Assembly (NCBI GenBank): GCA_963691655.1
Contig: OY829326.1
Location: 15,488,878-15,552,877 of the forward strand
Reading direction: 5' to 3'
Source: Toxonevra muliebris
Lineage: Eukaryota > Arthropoda > Insecta > Diptera > Pallopteridae
Length of the DNA: 64,000 nucleotides
The notes beneath the pieces are model-generated. The model searched no databases. It was given only the letters and a program-made list of their open reading frames with translations, and was not told where the DNA came from. Of the stretch, positions 27,801-40,080 are shown piece after piece; the first letter of the stretch is position 1; each line of letters begins with the position of its first letter. Made by a program: the position numbers and the translations under genes.

Positions 27801-28446
27801 AGCATATATGTACTCGTTTATACTTTTATATAAGCATTTTGAAATGTTTTGCAATATTATATGGAGCCAAAAGTGCATAGTCAATTTTTAAGTAAATTAG
27901 ACAATTAAATTTTCATCTATTTTACATTTTTATTTTTTTTTAAGGAAAGCTTTTGCTTCAATACATTTTCCAATAAATAATTAATTCAATTTTGTTGTGT
28001 ACACTAATATTTTTGTGGCTTTATTACCGTTTGCCAAAGAAGCAAAACTCGCCTCTGCCAAAAAAAAATTAAATTTGTTTGTAATAAAATTTTATTAAAT
28101 GCCAATTTGCCAATATTTAAAATTTGCATACTAATTTGAGTTGATTATTCAAGAATAATTTCAATTCATTTAATTTAGTGCAACAGAGAAATGTGCAATT
28201 GTTTTTAGAGATTCATTGTTTTGTTGCACTATCAGTATTCGAGTTCTTATTCAGTTTTATTGGAATATGATTTTAGTATTTTGCATTTAGCATTTCTTGA
28301 ATAAACACTCTACTTTATATAGGATCGTTGTAGTTACTCATAGATTATTCATTTTTCATAACTTTTTCGCTCCATTGCATTCGCAAAATTGTATGTAAAT
28401 GCATAATTTATTTTACAATAATATATAAGGAAATGAATTGGTTTTG
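21881..28446. other. Non-coding stretch with simple repeats
   Basis: No gene is recognised. It contains CAA/CAG-rich tracts (about 22990-23030 and 25070-25140), (gat)n and (at)n tracts, and a (ga)n tract near 27570. Overlapping short frames on both strands at 24182-24586 and 25085-25747 are low in complexity or shadow one another. Confidence 0.5.
26111..26200. repeat. TGGTAC minisatellite
   Basis: The hexamer tggtac and near variants (tggtgc, tggtac-ac) are repeated about a dozen times. Confidence 0.85.
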
Positions 28447-28448
28447 TA

Positions 28449-29528
28449 AGGAGTGAGATTGAAAAAATCTTAACACACTTTTTGCCTAATAATTTTTTTT
28501 GGGTGTAAAATTTCTTTGATCCAGTTATCTTTGAAAATTATGTCAGTTGGTATTTTTAATGACAAACATGTTGATTTATGAGTGAAGAAAAAAAAGTACG
28601 TAGAAAATATAAAGCATATTGAAAATATCTCCAAACACATCTGGAAGAAAAGCTGCCCGGTTAGCCCAGTGCTTTGACTATTTGGTGCGAAAAGTTAAAG
28701 CCAATGCAGGTTTGAAAGCATACAAAGTCCAAAAAGTTCCAGACAGGAATTCTGCAAAAAATGTAGACGCCAAAAGTAGGGCTCGGAAATTAAAATCGAA
28801 TTTCATACAAAAATATTCATGTTGTATAATGGACGACGAAACGTATGTACTGGCAGATTTTACGTAGCTTTCGGATCAAAATTTTCATGTTGCTGATGCT
28901 CGAGAAAATGTCGAAGAACAATTTAGAATCCAAAAGCAGACAAAATTTCCTAAAACATTTCTGGTATGGCAAGCTATATGCAGTTGCGGCAAAAGAAGCA
29001 AGTCATTTGTTACAGTGGGCTCTATAAATACCGAAATATACATCAAAGAATGTTTGAAAAAAAGACTTCTTCCTTTCATAAGAGAGCACAATGTGTGCAC
29101 ATATTTTTGGCCCGATTTGGCATCATGTCACTACGGCAGAAAAGCTCTGGAGTGGTACCAAAGTAATAACATAGTTTTTGAACCAAGAGGGGCCAATCCT
29201 CCAAATTGTCCGGAGCTAAGACCAGTGGAGAGATATTGGACTCTTGTGAAAAGAAACTTAAAGAGCACAAAAAAGGTGTCCCAAAATATCGAAGATTTTA
29301 AAAGGAGATGGGCAAACTGTTCCAAAAAGGTTCAGACACCTTCTCTAACGGAAGGCTTACCAAAAAGAACCACGAGTTCATAAATAGTGGTTAGATCAAT
29401 AAAAGTTATATTTTTCTGTAATTTGTAAAATATTATCAATTAAATAAAAAAAATATGAAAACTCTAAGATCAACCATTTAAAAATTATTTAATTTTATAT
29501 ATGTTAAGATTTTTTCGATCTCTCTCCT
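28449..29528 (+). mobile_element. ITmD37E (Tc1/mariner) DNA transposon, internally deleted
   Basis: The terminal inverted repeats are 27 bp with 2 mismatches (28449-28475 and 29502-29528). Both begin AGGAG and both contain GAAAAAATCTTAACA. A TA dinucleotide flanks each side (28447-28448 and 29529-29530), as expected for Tc1/mariner. The 1080-bp element contains a transposase frame that lacks its N-terminus and has one stop codon. Both ends are intact. Confidence 0.85.
28613..29383 (+). pseudogene. DD37E Tc1-like transposase, N-terminally deleted, one stop
   Basis: One continuous frame runs from just after a stop at 28610-28612 to TAA at 29381-29383, broken only by an in-frame TAG at 28865-28867. 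It shows GLKAYKVQKVPDRN, then MDDETYV with the first catalytic Asp. Next come FWPDLASCHYGRKALEW with the second, and NPPNCPELRPVERYW with the catalytic Glu. I count 37 residues between the second Asp and the Glu, which defines the ITmD37E group. The DNA-binding N-terminus (roughly 80-90 residues) is missing. The frame has no ATG of its own; a short upstream ATG frame at 28578 ends at 28620-28622. The copy is presumably inactive, though young enough to keep its frame. Confidence 0.85.
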
Positions 29529-29530
29529 TA

Positions 29531-31948
29531 TATAGGATTAATGATTTTTTAAATGAATTTCAATTTCATTAGTATTATAATTGAAATTTTAATAAAACTG
29601 ATTGCATATTTCCACAAATATTTATTAATATGTGCTTTTATTATTGCCTTGAATTGGTACAACAATAGACTCAAGAAGTTAATAATATTTTTACATATTT
29701 TTACATATTTTACTTATTTTTGATAGTTTTAAACATTTAAAGTTAACTGTTTAACAAAAAAATTTTTTTTTTTTAAACAACGAAATTCTGAAAATAAAAT
29801 CTGGTAGAGCTTAAAAATAAATTATACGTGTCCCGGCAGTTTAAAAGTATCACATCAAATTTATATACTATAAAACAATAAAACCTACTTAGCTTAGTAA
29901 ATCTTGCAACTGTGATGATTTATGTATGTGCTCAACAACTTACAGCTAAATTTTCGGTAGAATAATTGTCTGGAACTTATTAGCACTTTGTCTCCTTCCC
30001 TTATATTTTTATTTGGTTTCATCTTAAAAATTGTTATTAGAAAAATCTTGCTTGCAAAATTTTTCTATAGATCACTGAACATTAGAAAATCCCAAAAAAA
30101 AAAACAAAAAATCCTTTTGAAAAATACTACACCATTCATAAATTTTTAAACTTAGATTTTTTTTATATTTGAACTAAGTTGACAGTTTCAGAAATAAAAT
30201 AGCTTTCGAGTCGATTAGTCTAGAAAAAAAATCTTCTCTTTTATAAGTAATATAAATTTAATCATGAATTTAATTCAAGTAAACATATTTAATTTGTGTG
30301 GAAGAAATACACTTTCCAGAAACTAATAAACTCGAATGCCATAACTCAGCTATATAGCTGCACTATATCATGTCCAATGACACCAACAGCAACAAACAGC
30401 AGCGGCATCAACAATAGCAACTGAAGGAAAACGCATTTTCTTAGCGCACCATTTCGCAGACCACAATTGTTTTGTTGCCTTTGCAACAATTGTAGCAAAA
30501 CAAATTGCTGCATTTATCATTTGTGCGAATGGCGAAGAAGAACTGAATCATCTCTGCCAATGCTAACTGGAAGCCAAAGCAAACCTCAAAGTTACTGCTA
30601 TGCAAACTCATACATTTACTACAACTACTACTACTTTTTTGAACTATTTTATATTAACTTTAACCTTCTCTTGGTAGTATTTAGACGTCAGCAGCACTTA
30701 TACACTTTATTTGTGAGTGATACACATTGATTTTTTATTTATATAAGACTGTGTGGCAGTTTGTGAGTGTTTGTATACAGTATCAACGAAATGACTTTTA
30801 AACAAACCTTTAAATAAACCTTTTTTTTAGTAAATGAAGAGTTTTATATTAAAGGAACAGATGAGATAAAAAGAACACTAAAACAAAGTTTAAATTCTTG
30901 CTTTGTCAGGGCACACCCTCGCAATGGCAGTGGCAGCATCACATGCCAACCATTCACTCACCCTCAACACAACTGCATTCAAAGAAAATTATGTTTTGGT
31001 TGTTGTATTTCATCTCTTTAAATGCTGTGGTCACTGCATGGAACCACTTTTGGCATCAGCTTCAGCAGGCAATACAGCACTGTCTCGCTGCAGCACAAAT
31101 GCAAAGGACACAAACTCAACAGTTTTCTACACTTTGGTGTATTCATTCATTCACTCAGTCACTCACTCATTCATTCAATTCATACCATCCAATTCGTTCA
31201 TTCATCCAATCTCTCATACACACGCACACACACATAAGATTGTAATATTGAAAACACAAGGATATTTTGCGTACATACGAAAATGCTGGTTGAATTTTTG
31301 GTGAGAAAAGCGTTGAGCGCCATTTTCAATTTACTGTGCTGTCATGACAGAAGACAGATATACGTACTTGTGTGAGTGTGTAAAAATAGCATATGGGTAT
31401 GTATAAGTATGTATATAAGCAGTTGTTATTGTGCACTACTAAGTGCATGCATACTGCTGACTGCGTTCGACCCACGACGACCCAATTTACGTGATCCTTT
31501 AGCATTCTTTCGTATCCAGGCTAGTATTCATATACATACATATATGCAACAGTAAGTTGCGTTGAATATGAAGCAACAGGATGGCATTTACAGCAGCAGC
31601 AACAGCCGCGGTAGCAGAAGCAATTGCAAAGGGAGTAAGCAACAAACAAAACCAGCAGGAAGAGTAACAACTATGGTTGCTGCATTTTGCTGTGATTGTA
31701 AAAGAAATTGTGTTCCAACTATAATAACGAAATAGCCCCAGGGATATTGCTGGAGTTTTTTTTTTTTTCCTTTTTTTTTTTTTTGCCTGTTGCTATTGCT
31801 ATTCCACTATTGCAATCGTCTCTCTGTTCCTATCAGCAACTTCAAATAACTTGACTTATTTTGACTTCTTGTTTTTACTTTGGCGGATTATTCAATGCGG
31901 ACATCCTGAATGATAATTTTCCACAATATCCACCCTCTGTTTTAAAAG
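29531..31948. other. Non-coding stretch
   Basis: No gene is recognised. Poly-T tracts (31757-31783), CAG/CAA-rich patches (30385-30420 and 31590-31650) and a (tcat)n/(ac)n tract (31140-31240) account for the open frames here. Confidence 0.5.
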
Positions 31949-31950
31949 TA

Positions 31951-32683
31951 GGGGAGTGCCGTCAGAGCTGGAGCATATTTTAACTTTAGCTCATAACTTA
32001 CGTTGAATGCCGAATATCGTTGCATATCGTTTAAAAGATCTCACAATTTACAATGTTTTTGCTGAACATTAAAATATTATTGGATTTGTAGTTCATGAAT
32101 TATGAAATTAAAAAAAAAAAACAAAAATTGTAGTCAGGGTCGGAACATTGCTGTTAGGGTCGGAGCACTGTAAAAAATCAACAAGAAATAAAGGAACATG
32201 AAAATCAAAGAAAAAGGAAAATTTTCACTTGAAAACCACACGAAACGATCCCAGAGTTAAAACGCATCATTATAACAAAATTTTCGGTGTTCCCATCCTG
32301 ATTAGAAGCACTGCTCCGACCCTGACAACACACGTAATTTAGCTACGCAACATTTACTGCATATTGGAGTGATCCAAATGCCATGAAATACTGAATATTT
32401 TCACTTCTTAAACCTTATCAAACAGTTTAAATTAACTTACGTTGATGTTTGCATATTATTATTTAAATTAATTCACTTTTTCTGGCATTGTTAAAAAGTT
32501 TTTTAGCACACAGTCACGTTATACAATAATACCCTTCACGCTCTGAACTCGAAATGGCATGAAAAGTTTGCTTTCTTCACGACAAACAATACTGTATACA
32601 AACTTAACGGACGCCAGTGAGATATAACGGAAAAACGACACTGTCCCGACTCTGACAGCACCACCACCATGACGACACTCCCC
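31951..32683. mobile_element. TA-flanked MITE with subterminal repeats
   Basis: The ends are GGGGAGTGCCGTCA and GGGGAGTGTCGTCA (reverse complement of the right end). A TA flanks each side at 31949-31950 and 32684-32685. A motif close to TCAGGGTCGGAGCA occurs five times. Three copies are forward (about 31962, 32134 and 32153) and two are inverted (about 32311-32326 and 32638-32653). There is no transposase. The superfamily is probably Tc1/mariner, from the TA flanks. Confidence 0.7.
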
Positions 32684-33246
32684 TACGTATGTTATTATAA
32701 GCATAGAGCGGCAAACATAACTATACGATTCAATTCAACTAGAACTACTGAACCAAATGAATGCAATAAAAATTTAAAATGGGAATGAAAGTTTGTTCCT
32801 AAAATCAGATAATATCAGGTTCAAAAAGAGTCTTGAAATTCCCAAAATTTTTAACATAAATTACGATTTTTCAAATTCCACAGCTCCGTTATTGCTCCTT
32901 ACAAATACAAACATAATGCAAACATAATTTTCAAAATCGAATAATGTTTATTGATGCCGAGGAGGTTGAAAGCTTGTAAGTTTTTAAAATTTCAGCAAAA
33001 ATTATATGAAAAGCATAACTTATGGAACTTCCAAACTTTGGCTATTTTAAGTCCCAAAAAGTAGTTTTGCTTGATCAATTTTAAGGGCCACAAGTACATA
33101 TATATTCACTATATATATGCACGTCGGTATATCAATAATTTAATTAAATCTGGTAGATTTAGCCCTTGGCGCATGATTGTCATGATTATCTGTAGTACCG
33201 AGTCGATACTACCGACTGTGTTGGATAGTAGGTAGGGAATCGACAC

Positions 33247-33302
33247 CTGAGAATTGATTTGGCGAATACATACGTACACACATACGCCAAATCAATTCTC
33301 AG
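33247..33302. repeat. Perfect 18-bp inverted repeat (hairpin)
   Basis: CTGAGAATTGATTTGGCG at 33247-33264 is exactly complementary to 33285-33302, with a 20-base spacer. Confidence 0.85.
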
Positions 33303-33829
33303 ACGACGAAATGGCAAAATAGATTTTCAAAAAAAAAACGGAAAACAGAGTTGCTAGTAAGCTTCAGAGTCAAATAGTAAGCTTCACGTAGAAATTATAA
33401 TTAAACCGGTCTCTATACATTTTTACAAACGGTAAGAAAAAACGTATGAAAAAATAGGCGAATTTCAGCAAAAGCGTATTTGTCAAAATTTCGCAATAAT
33501 ATGTTTATACGATATGAAGAAAGTTTATTGCTCATGACTTTGTAAACGAGTTGGTAACCTCATTTTTCCGGGATAGGGCAATTTACTACTACTACTACTG
33601 TAGTGTCTTAGTGTCTGCCCCACTTTCTGACAGATCAGAGTAAGCATATTTGGTACTAGAGTGTTTGGAGACGAACACCTGAGCTCTCTAACACCGCAGG
33701 ATCTGCTAAGATTTATTTATAAATCTGGTAGATTTAAAGAATAGCAAAAGGGAACACAGGATATAGTATAATGGACGTAAAACTTGTCTGAGTGCTGTAT
33801 TCTTGAATACTTCTTTTGTCTGTTCCAAC

Positions 33830-34166
33830 AAACAAACAAAAAAACTTCTATTATGGCACAACAGCCCATCGAGGGCCAAGGTCGAGTTTTCCGCATCCAT
33901 TCATATTGTGTGAGTTATATTTATACACGAATGGAAGGGTCCTACAGTTTTATGCCGAATCCGAACGGCGAAGTGAAAAGCCTTTCAAATGCATTTTTTT
34001 ACTCTTGGAGGTTTGCCATTGCCAGCCAAGAGGTGGCGCTGTGTAGAAAAAAATTGTATTTTCTATTTTTTTTTATTTTTTAGCATGCCGAGATATGAGC
34101 CCGGGCACCTCTGCGTAGCAGTCCAATACACTAACCATTAGGCTATGGCGACCACTTTACTACTAC
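33830..34166 (-). mobile_element. Tephritid-type tRNA-derived SINE
   Basis: On the minus strand the head at about 34090-34166 is tRNA-like (GCCTAATGGTTAGTG as box A and a degraded box B, GGGCTCATATCTC). The body reads TGGCAATGGCAAACCTCC, GCCGTTCGGATTCGGC and AAACTGTAGG in that order. I remember this arrangement of blocks from SINE copies common in Bactrocera and Ceratitis sequences. The open frames over this stretch on the plus strand are accidental. Confidence 0.75.
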
Positions 34167-37100
34167 ACTCTTTAAAATACACAAACAACTTTTTTTGTTT
34201 TTTTTAGTTTTTTTTTATATCGAAAATCTATGTATACAAATTGCGTTAAAATAATTTTCAAAGTTGTATCATGAGTTCTAGTATCTGTTTAAAACAAGTT
34301 AAGTACTCTGGAAAACCTACAATTGCTACTTGGATGAACTTTTGTAATTACAAACGTAATTTGTGTATAAAACAATTATACTGACTGATTCTCCACACCA
34401 CTGAATTTTTGGTAAATTCTACACTAGTTAGCTTCAAAAAAATTAATATAAAGTGGGAGTGGCATAAAGTACACGCACATTATTCAAATTATAAATACAT
34501 ACGTTTTCTTTTAATTTAAAAAAAACTCTCGTACCAAGAAAACAGCCAAAAAATACAAGTTGAGGCTGCATTCCTTAACTGCAATTTATTTCATACTTAA
34601 TTTGCTCATTATGTGTGCCTCAGAACTTTTTGAACCCATTTTTCGCTTAACATTTTTCAAACTTATGTACTTTCACCCATTTGCTGTTGCTAACGGCAAA
34701 AAACTTCCCAACAATGTTGGCAGCAAAAAAAGATTGCCAGCTTATTTTTTCACGGTTCATGCCGAGGAATTAGGGAGTATGGGACTGTGTATGTCTGTAG
34801 ACAAAGGTGATGCTGGCGAGTTGAATGTAAATTCATCGTCGACGGCATCATCAGGCAACAAAAGAAGCCGAAAATTCCCGACTTATTACGCATTATTATT
34901 ATTAAAGGTAGAAGAGGAATTCTCCAACTTTGTCAGAGGAAATTCTTTTCTTTTCAGGAAAAAAATAAGGAAAAAGAAACGAAAACAAAATAATTCAGTG
35001 TTTTGTTTAAGCAACCGACATTTCTCATCTTTTGTTGGCAACAATAAAAGTGTCATGGCACTGAGCAACAATGCCGTTAGAAGCAGTAGCAGCGGCAGCA
35101 ACGTACAACAATGTTGTCGTCTTCTTGGAATTTTCATCCTTCAAGTAACTTAAAGAAATCGTCTTCGCATCGCCGCAGTCAAACAATACGTAAACATAAT
35201 GCCATGCAGTTAGTGTTGCTTGCCGTTGCACAAGCAAACAAACAAACGAAAATGCTGCTGCTATCAGCTCTACCCTCCCATCTTTAACACTTTTCTGCCT
35301 TCAAGATACACAAATGGTGAGGCAGAGTAGCGCAAAGGTAGTAAAGTTGATTTAAAAGTTAGAAGAATATGCGCTTACAAAAGGTTGTTAAATTTTAAAG
35401 CAAATCATAATTAAGTAAAATTGATGCACACAACATGCAAACAACAACAACGAAATGTGGGAAATAGCAATACAACGAAAAAGGAAAGTACGAAATAGAA
35501 AAGAAAGATTTTAAGAAACACCTCAGCAGCACCTGCAATGCATCAATAGCAACGACAACATCAACACAAACTTCAACGAGGGCAGCAACACAAAATATAG
35601 TAAAAAAAAATATTAAGTTTGATCGTGCCAGAAGTATATTTGTAAGCTTAAAGTAAAGTAGGTGAATTGTATCTGGTGCTCTACGCAAATTATTCGAGAT
35701 ATCAGAAACTTAAACCAAGCGTCGTTTTCCTTGCTGTAAAGACAAATTGTTTCAAAAATTTCAAACTTGGGTGGAAATTTTGATTTGTCAGTCTCATTAA
35801 AGCTTGTAGAATATTTAATTCTGTCAATTTATAAGCGACGATTCTCAAAATTAGGAGATGGAAAGGGCAACACAAGTCCAGCCCGTTAGCGAATGAAATC
35901 GTCTTCAGAAGGAAGGAAGAAACCACACTTTGTTGTTATTTTCTGTAAAAAAAAAAAATGGGGATATCAATGTCTTATATACAAAAAGAACAAGTTGAAA
36001 ATTATAAATGCGACTTTTAAAAATTAGTAGGTTAGAAAGAGAAAGCTTTACAATCGGATATATGAATTCAGGGTTCATACCCATTGATTGAAACCTCTTT
36101 AACATTTTTAAAGTTAATTTCATTATTACAAGCTTCAAAATAATGAAGCTATCACATTTCGAATGTAGAGTATTGAAGAACGAAATAGTTTTTTAAAAGA
36201 AATTGTAAAAAAAATGTTAAAAACAAGTGAGTAAAAAAAGCGCAACTTAAAAGAATAGTGTACAGCTTATTTAACAAATGGAAGCATTAGCTAAATGCAT
36301 CCTTCTGCGCTGCGCTGCTTTGCTCTTCTTCGATATTCCATCTTCTTCTACATCAGCTTCTTTTTCTTGCATTTCTTGTTACTTGTTGTGGTAGGTAGAT
36401 ACTCCCACTACGAACACAACTATATTTTTTTTTACAGTTTCATTTAAATTCATAAAAACCTTAAGTCCTAAAGCTCATTTACTACTACTTTTTTGTATTG
36501 CTGTTGTTGCTGTTGTAATTTTTACAACTTGCAACCAACTGTTGGCAAAAGAAGCGTATAAAAGCTGCATGAAAAATAAGTAGTTAAGAAATAATAGTAG
36601 CAGAAGAGAGCAAAAAGGAACTAGTGAAGAAGAAGTTAGCTGATGGTCTGTTCCATTCTATCTCTGTATGTATATATATGCTTATATACATATGTATATT
36701 GTTTATATGAGAGTATTTCGTTCGCCTCACTAAATAATTTCACTTTTAGAAATAATGAAGCTGCAAATCATTTTTACTGTTGGGAGTTAAATTGCAATTT
36801 TATTGCTGCTGTGAAATTTTTTCTGCTTACTATAAAATTCGTAGAATCTCTATTTTCCTTTTTTCAAATAAGCAAGAAATGCATGTACCTAAAAAAATAT
36901 ACTTAATTTCTTTGCTTATTATTAATTAATTTTTAAATACATTTTCCATGTGCTGGTGTGCATTAAATTTCGCTCTTTGATTGAAGACTTGAAAGAAATT
37001 TGTCTGAGAAAATATGTTTGTTTTAACTGAAATATATAAAAAAAAATCAAACAAATCTTGCTTATAAAATGCTTTTTGAATATCATTGATATTTATTTTT

Positions 37101-37487
37101 ATATTATTGTTTTACTAAAACAAGTTCAGTTTTATGGTTAAGCTTTTTTTTAAAGCTCTTGCTTTATGGTAGTTTCTGCCATAAAAAGTGTTGCCATCTA
37201 ACTATAAAAAATAAAATATTTAATAAGTAATATGTAATCCTAATAAAATCTTTGAAATGGCGTAAAAAATTTAAATTTGGTGAAAAGTTTTTGCTACAAA
37301 CATAAAAGTCTACAAAATCATCTGGAAAATATTGTTAATTGTTAATTTTATTTAATCAAATTTGACGTCAAAATAACAACAATAAAGTGCTTGTTTGGAC
37401 AACATGATCGTCTAATTCAAGTTCAGTCAAATCCGTTTAATCAACGGCAGATCTACTAAGAAATGCCCTTGATTGGAAACTTATCAC
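34167..37487. other. Non-coding stretch, including a long dubious frame
   Basis: No gene can be supported. The longest open stretch (34560-35153, plus, 197 codons) has no ATG at its start. Its hydrophobic beginning and Ser/Asn-rich remainder match no family I know, and a minus-strand frame overlaps it. The surroundings carry CAG/CAA-type triplet tracts and poly-A/T. Confidence 0.4.
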
Positions 37488-37491
37488 TTAA

Positions 37492-37779
37492 TCCTCTAGT
37501 TCTCAAATTTTTGATTTATTTAAAAAAAATTAGGAGTGACAAATTTCGACATAAAAAGCACAAATCTTATCTCAAAACCCTAAAAAATCGAATGGGCGTG
37601 GTTTTATGAAGCCGGAAAAGCTTCGTAAAACTTTTTAGCTTTTGAATAAACTTTTCATCAAAATAATTCAAATTCCTAGCTACTCACAGCTAGTTTTTTT
37701 TTAGCTAGCAAGTATGACGGGAAGTAATTAGACCCATTTTGATGAAAGGTGTCCAGAGACACACTTGGGAACAAGGGGG
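37492..37779. mobile_element. piggyBac-type TTAA MITE
   Basis: TTAA lies at both borders (37488-37491 and 37780-37783). The inverted ends are ATCCTCTAGTTCTCAA on the left and CCCCCTTGTTCCCAA as the reverse complement of the right, imperfect but in register. The element is 288 bp and has no coding capacity. The TTAA target site and C-rich ends fit the piggyBac superfamily. The segment at 3590-4050 is a diverged relative. Confidence 0.6.
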
Positions 37780-38616
37780 TTAAACCAATTCTGCAACTAT
37801 TAATGAATAGCATTTTTTGGATTTTGTTTAAATTTAAGTTAATTAAAAAAGTCTTAATTTTAGTATAAACTGGAAACTTCTTCAATAAATTGAGATACTG
37901 TTACTTTAATCGTTATACAATTGGCATTTTTTCTACATATTATGCATTTTTGTATTAGTATACATTGCACTTGACATTTCAGGCTTAAAGAAAGAAGTGT
38001 GCCAAAAGACGATTAAATATCACTTGAATGTCTAAATTGCAAATATGTATTTTCTTTTTTGTATAAAAATATTTTAATAGCAATTCAAATCGAAGTCATG
38101 CATTTCTTTATATAGTGTCGTTGTATCAGATTGAAAAGTGTTGCTGACGTATCAATCTTAGTAAAGATTTAATCATATCTAAAAAAATTGAACGCCTGGG
38201 TTTAAACAAGGCCATAGCTGTCTTATTATAAAAATATGTTTTATAAGAACTTTTTATTTGATTACCTACTAAAACATAGCAATCCTCAAAAATATTTATT
38301 TTATTAAAAGTTATTTCCAGAAAATTAGAATTAGAATTTTCAGAATTTGTCTTAGAAATAATCGCAATTTCGATTTTATCATTTAATCACTCGCTACTAT
38401 TTTCCATAAAATGCTGGATGCGTTTAGCTGCTTGAAGCTTGACAACATTTTCAATGGGATTTATTTTTTGTGTTTAGTACTAATAACTAGTGGCAGTTTG
38501 CTATAACTGATCAAAAGAGTACAAAGTTTGCAATGTTTTAAATATTGAATATCTCGAAAATTATGGCATACACGAAAAAATTACTTAAGACCTTTTTTTA
38601 GGAAATCACTTAAGCT

Positions 38617-38946
38617 CATTGGCGTAACTAGGTAGGGGCCTGGGGCCCTCCCCAGCTGGCTCTAGGCCGCCCAGAAATAATATGGCAAGAAAAGTAAAGT
38701 CCAAAGATAATGATTAAAAAAAAAATTTGAATATCTTTAAGTGATTTTGAAATCGCATTATGCTTGAGCTGTTCTGTTATAAAGACATTGGTTAAGAGCA
38801 ACCATGCTGCAGGAAAGGTTTTCAAATGTAACAATTATTAACATTGAAAACAAATTTGTTAAAGAAAAATTTACAGCCGAAAAAGTGTTAAATATATTTT
38901 CTGGGGGGGGGGCGGGGGGGGGGGAACTATCCTAGTTACGCCAATG
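38617..38946. mobile_element. hAT-type MITE with perfect 8-bp target duplication
   Basis: The ends CATTGGCGTAACTAGG and CCTAGTTACGCCAATG are exact inverted copies. They are flanked by cttaagct at 38609-38616 and 38947-38954. The element is 330 bp. It contains two G tracts (38903-38912 and 38914-38924) near its right end. There is no transposase. Confidence 0.9.
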
Positions 38947-39589
38947 CTTAAGCTTTTTATAATTTAGATAATTTTTTAATATCTCTAACGGTTAACCAGT
39001 TATTAGTAAAAAAAAAAAGGCTTTTTTCCACAAAGAGGGGGTTCTTGGGGAGGGTCGTTCTGCAACCCCAGAAGTGATTTTGTGGGTTTTTCATCTATCA
39101 TACCCCCACTAAGAATTACTGAAGAAAAGTCTCACATAAGAATTATGATGAAAATCTTTATACTGACTGGACTACAAAGCATGTAGCTATTTAATCTCAA
39201 CAGAAAATAATAAAATCCTGAACCTCCAATAGTTGTAGAGTGAATTATTGAATAATTTGGAGAAGTAATACTTTCTGCTGGTTATGTAGTGCACTGAATG
39301 AAGTTTAAATTTTTCCAAGTTTTGAAGTGATAACATCTTTAATCGGGGCAAGAAGTAAATTTATAATAGAGTGAATTGATAGAAATTAAAATCAAATGCC
39401 ACGTCACGTCGTGTGAGGTTTCATCGTATGTGTGAGTTTATGAGTGTATTATATATTTAACTTTAAGCCCAAAAGTATGTAGCATATGATTTCTATAACA
39501 AAAACGGTTGTAAAATATATTTACAGATCAATGTAATAGTGGAACATATCAAAAATTGTTTTTATTTATTATATTGTTTTATGGCTAAT

Positions 39590-40080
39590 CGGAGGTGGAA
39601 GTCACTAACAACCTGCACTACCTCACGGGCGACATGGCCCTCATATAATGAGGGTCGGTCTCGCGAGCTTTTAACCAGGGTTCGTACCGGCACTGCTAGG
39701 TTAACAGCAGTCTACACCGGCCACTGGTGTATAGGTACCCATGCAAAAAAAAAAAACTGCGTATCCCTTTTAACACCCACTGCAGACGTTGCGGAAACTT
39801 AGATGAAAAGTAAACAATCTCCCATTTTCTTTGTGAATGTCCAGCTTTGGCGAGGACAAGATATAGGTTCCTGGGGAAGTATTTCCTCGATAGCTTGCCT
39901 GATTGCTCGGCAGTCAGCCCAAATAATCTGCTAGGATACTCTACGGGGTAGGTTTAGTAAGAGTACACCATTAGTTCCAGTTCGGTGAGGAAGCGATTCC
40001 AAAACGGCGCCACAGCGCTAATTGTGATTCACAGTGGGTCTTCTGTGGATCAGCCGCCTTAACGAACCAACCATATTGTT
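39590..40080 (+). pseudogene. Jockey/LOA-type non-LTR retrotransposon relic (RNase H end)
   Basis: Frame-broken remains can be read: SRELLTRVRTGTARL, then TGHWCIGTHA. In another frame come THCRRCGN and TISHFLCECPALARTRYRFLG. The TGH motif followed by a CxxC...H...C knuckle is the usual RNase H/zinc-knuckle end of Jockey-group pol proteins in flies. Several frameshifts and a stop make the copy inactive. The sequence probably ends near 'cttaacgaaccaacc' at about 40060-40073. Confidence 0.75.

Noticed and set aside
30898..31304. Overlapping 115- and 133-codon frames
   Set aside because: Both run through the same (tcat)n and (ac)n simple repeats, so the open length comes from low complexity.
33784..34083. 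99-codon plus-strand frame
   Set aside because: It is the antisense of the SINE body.
34090..34166. tRNA gene on the minus strand
   Set aside because: Box B is degraded and the sequence continues into a SINE body.
34560..35153. 197-codon open frame on the plus strand
   Set aside because: It does not start with ATG and has no recognisable domain. Its composition is Ser/Asn/Lys-rich and it overlaps a minus-strand frame. It is more likely a chance opening.
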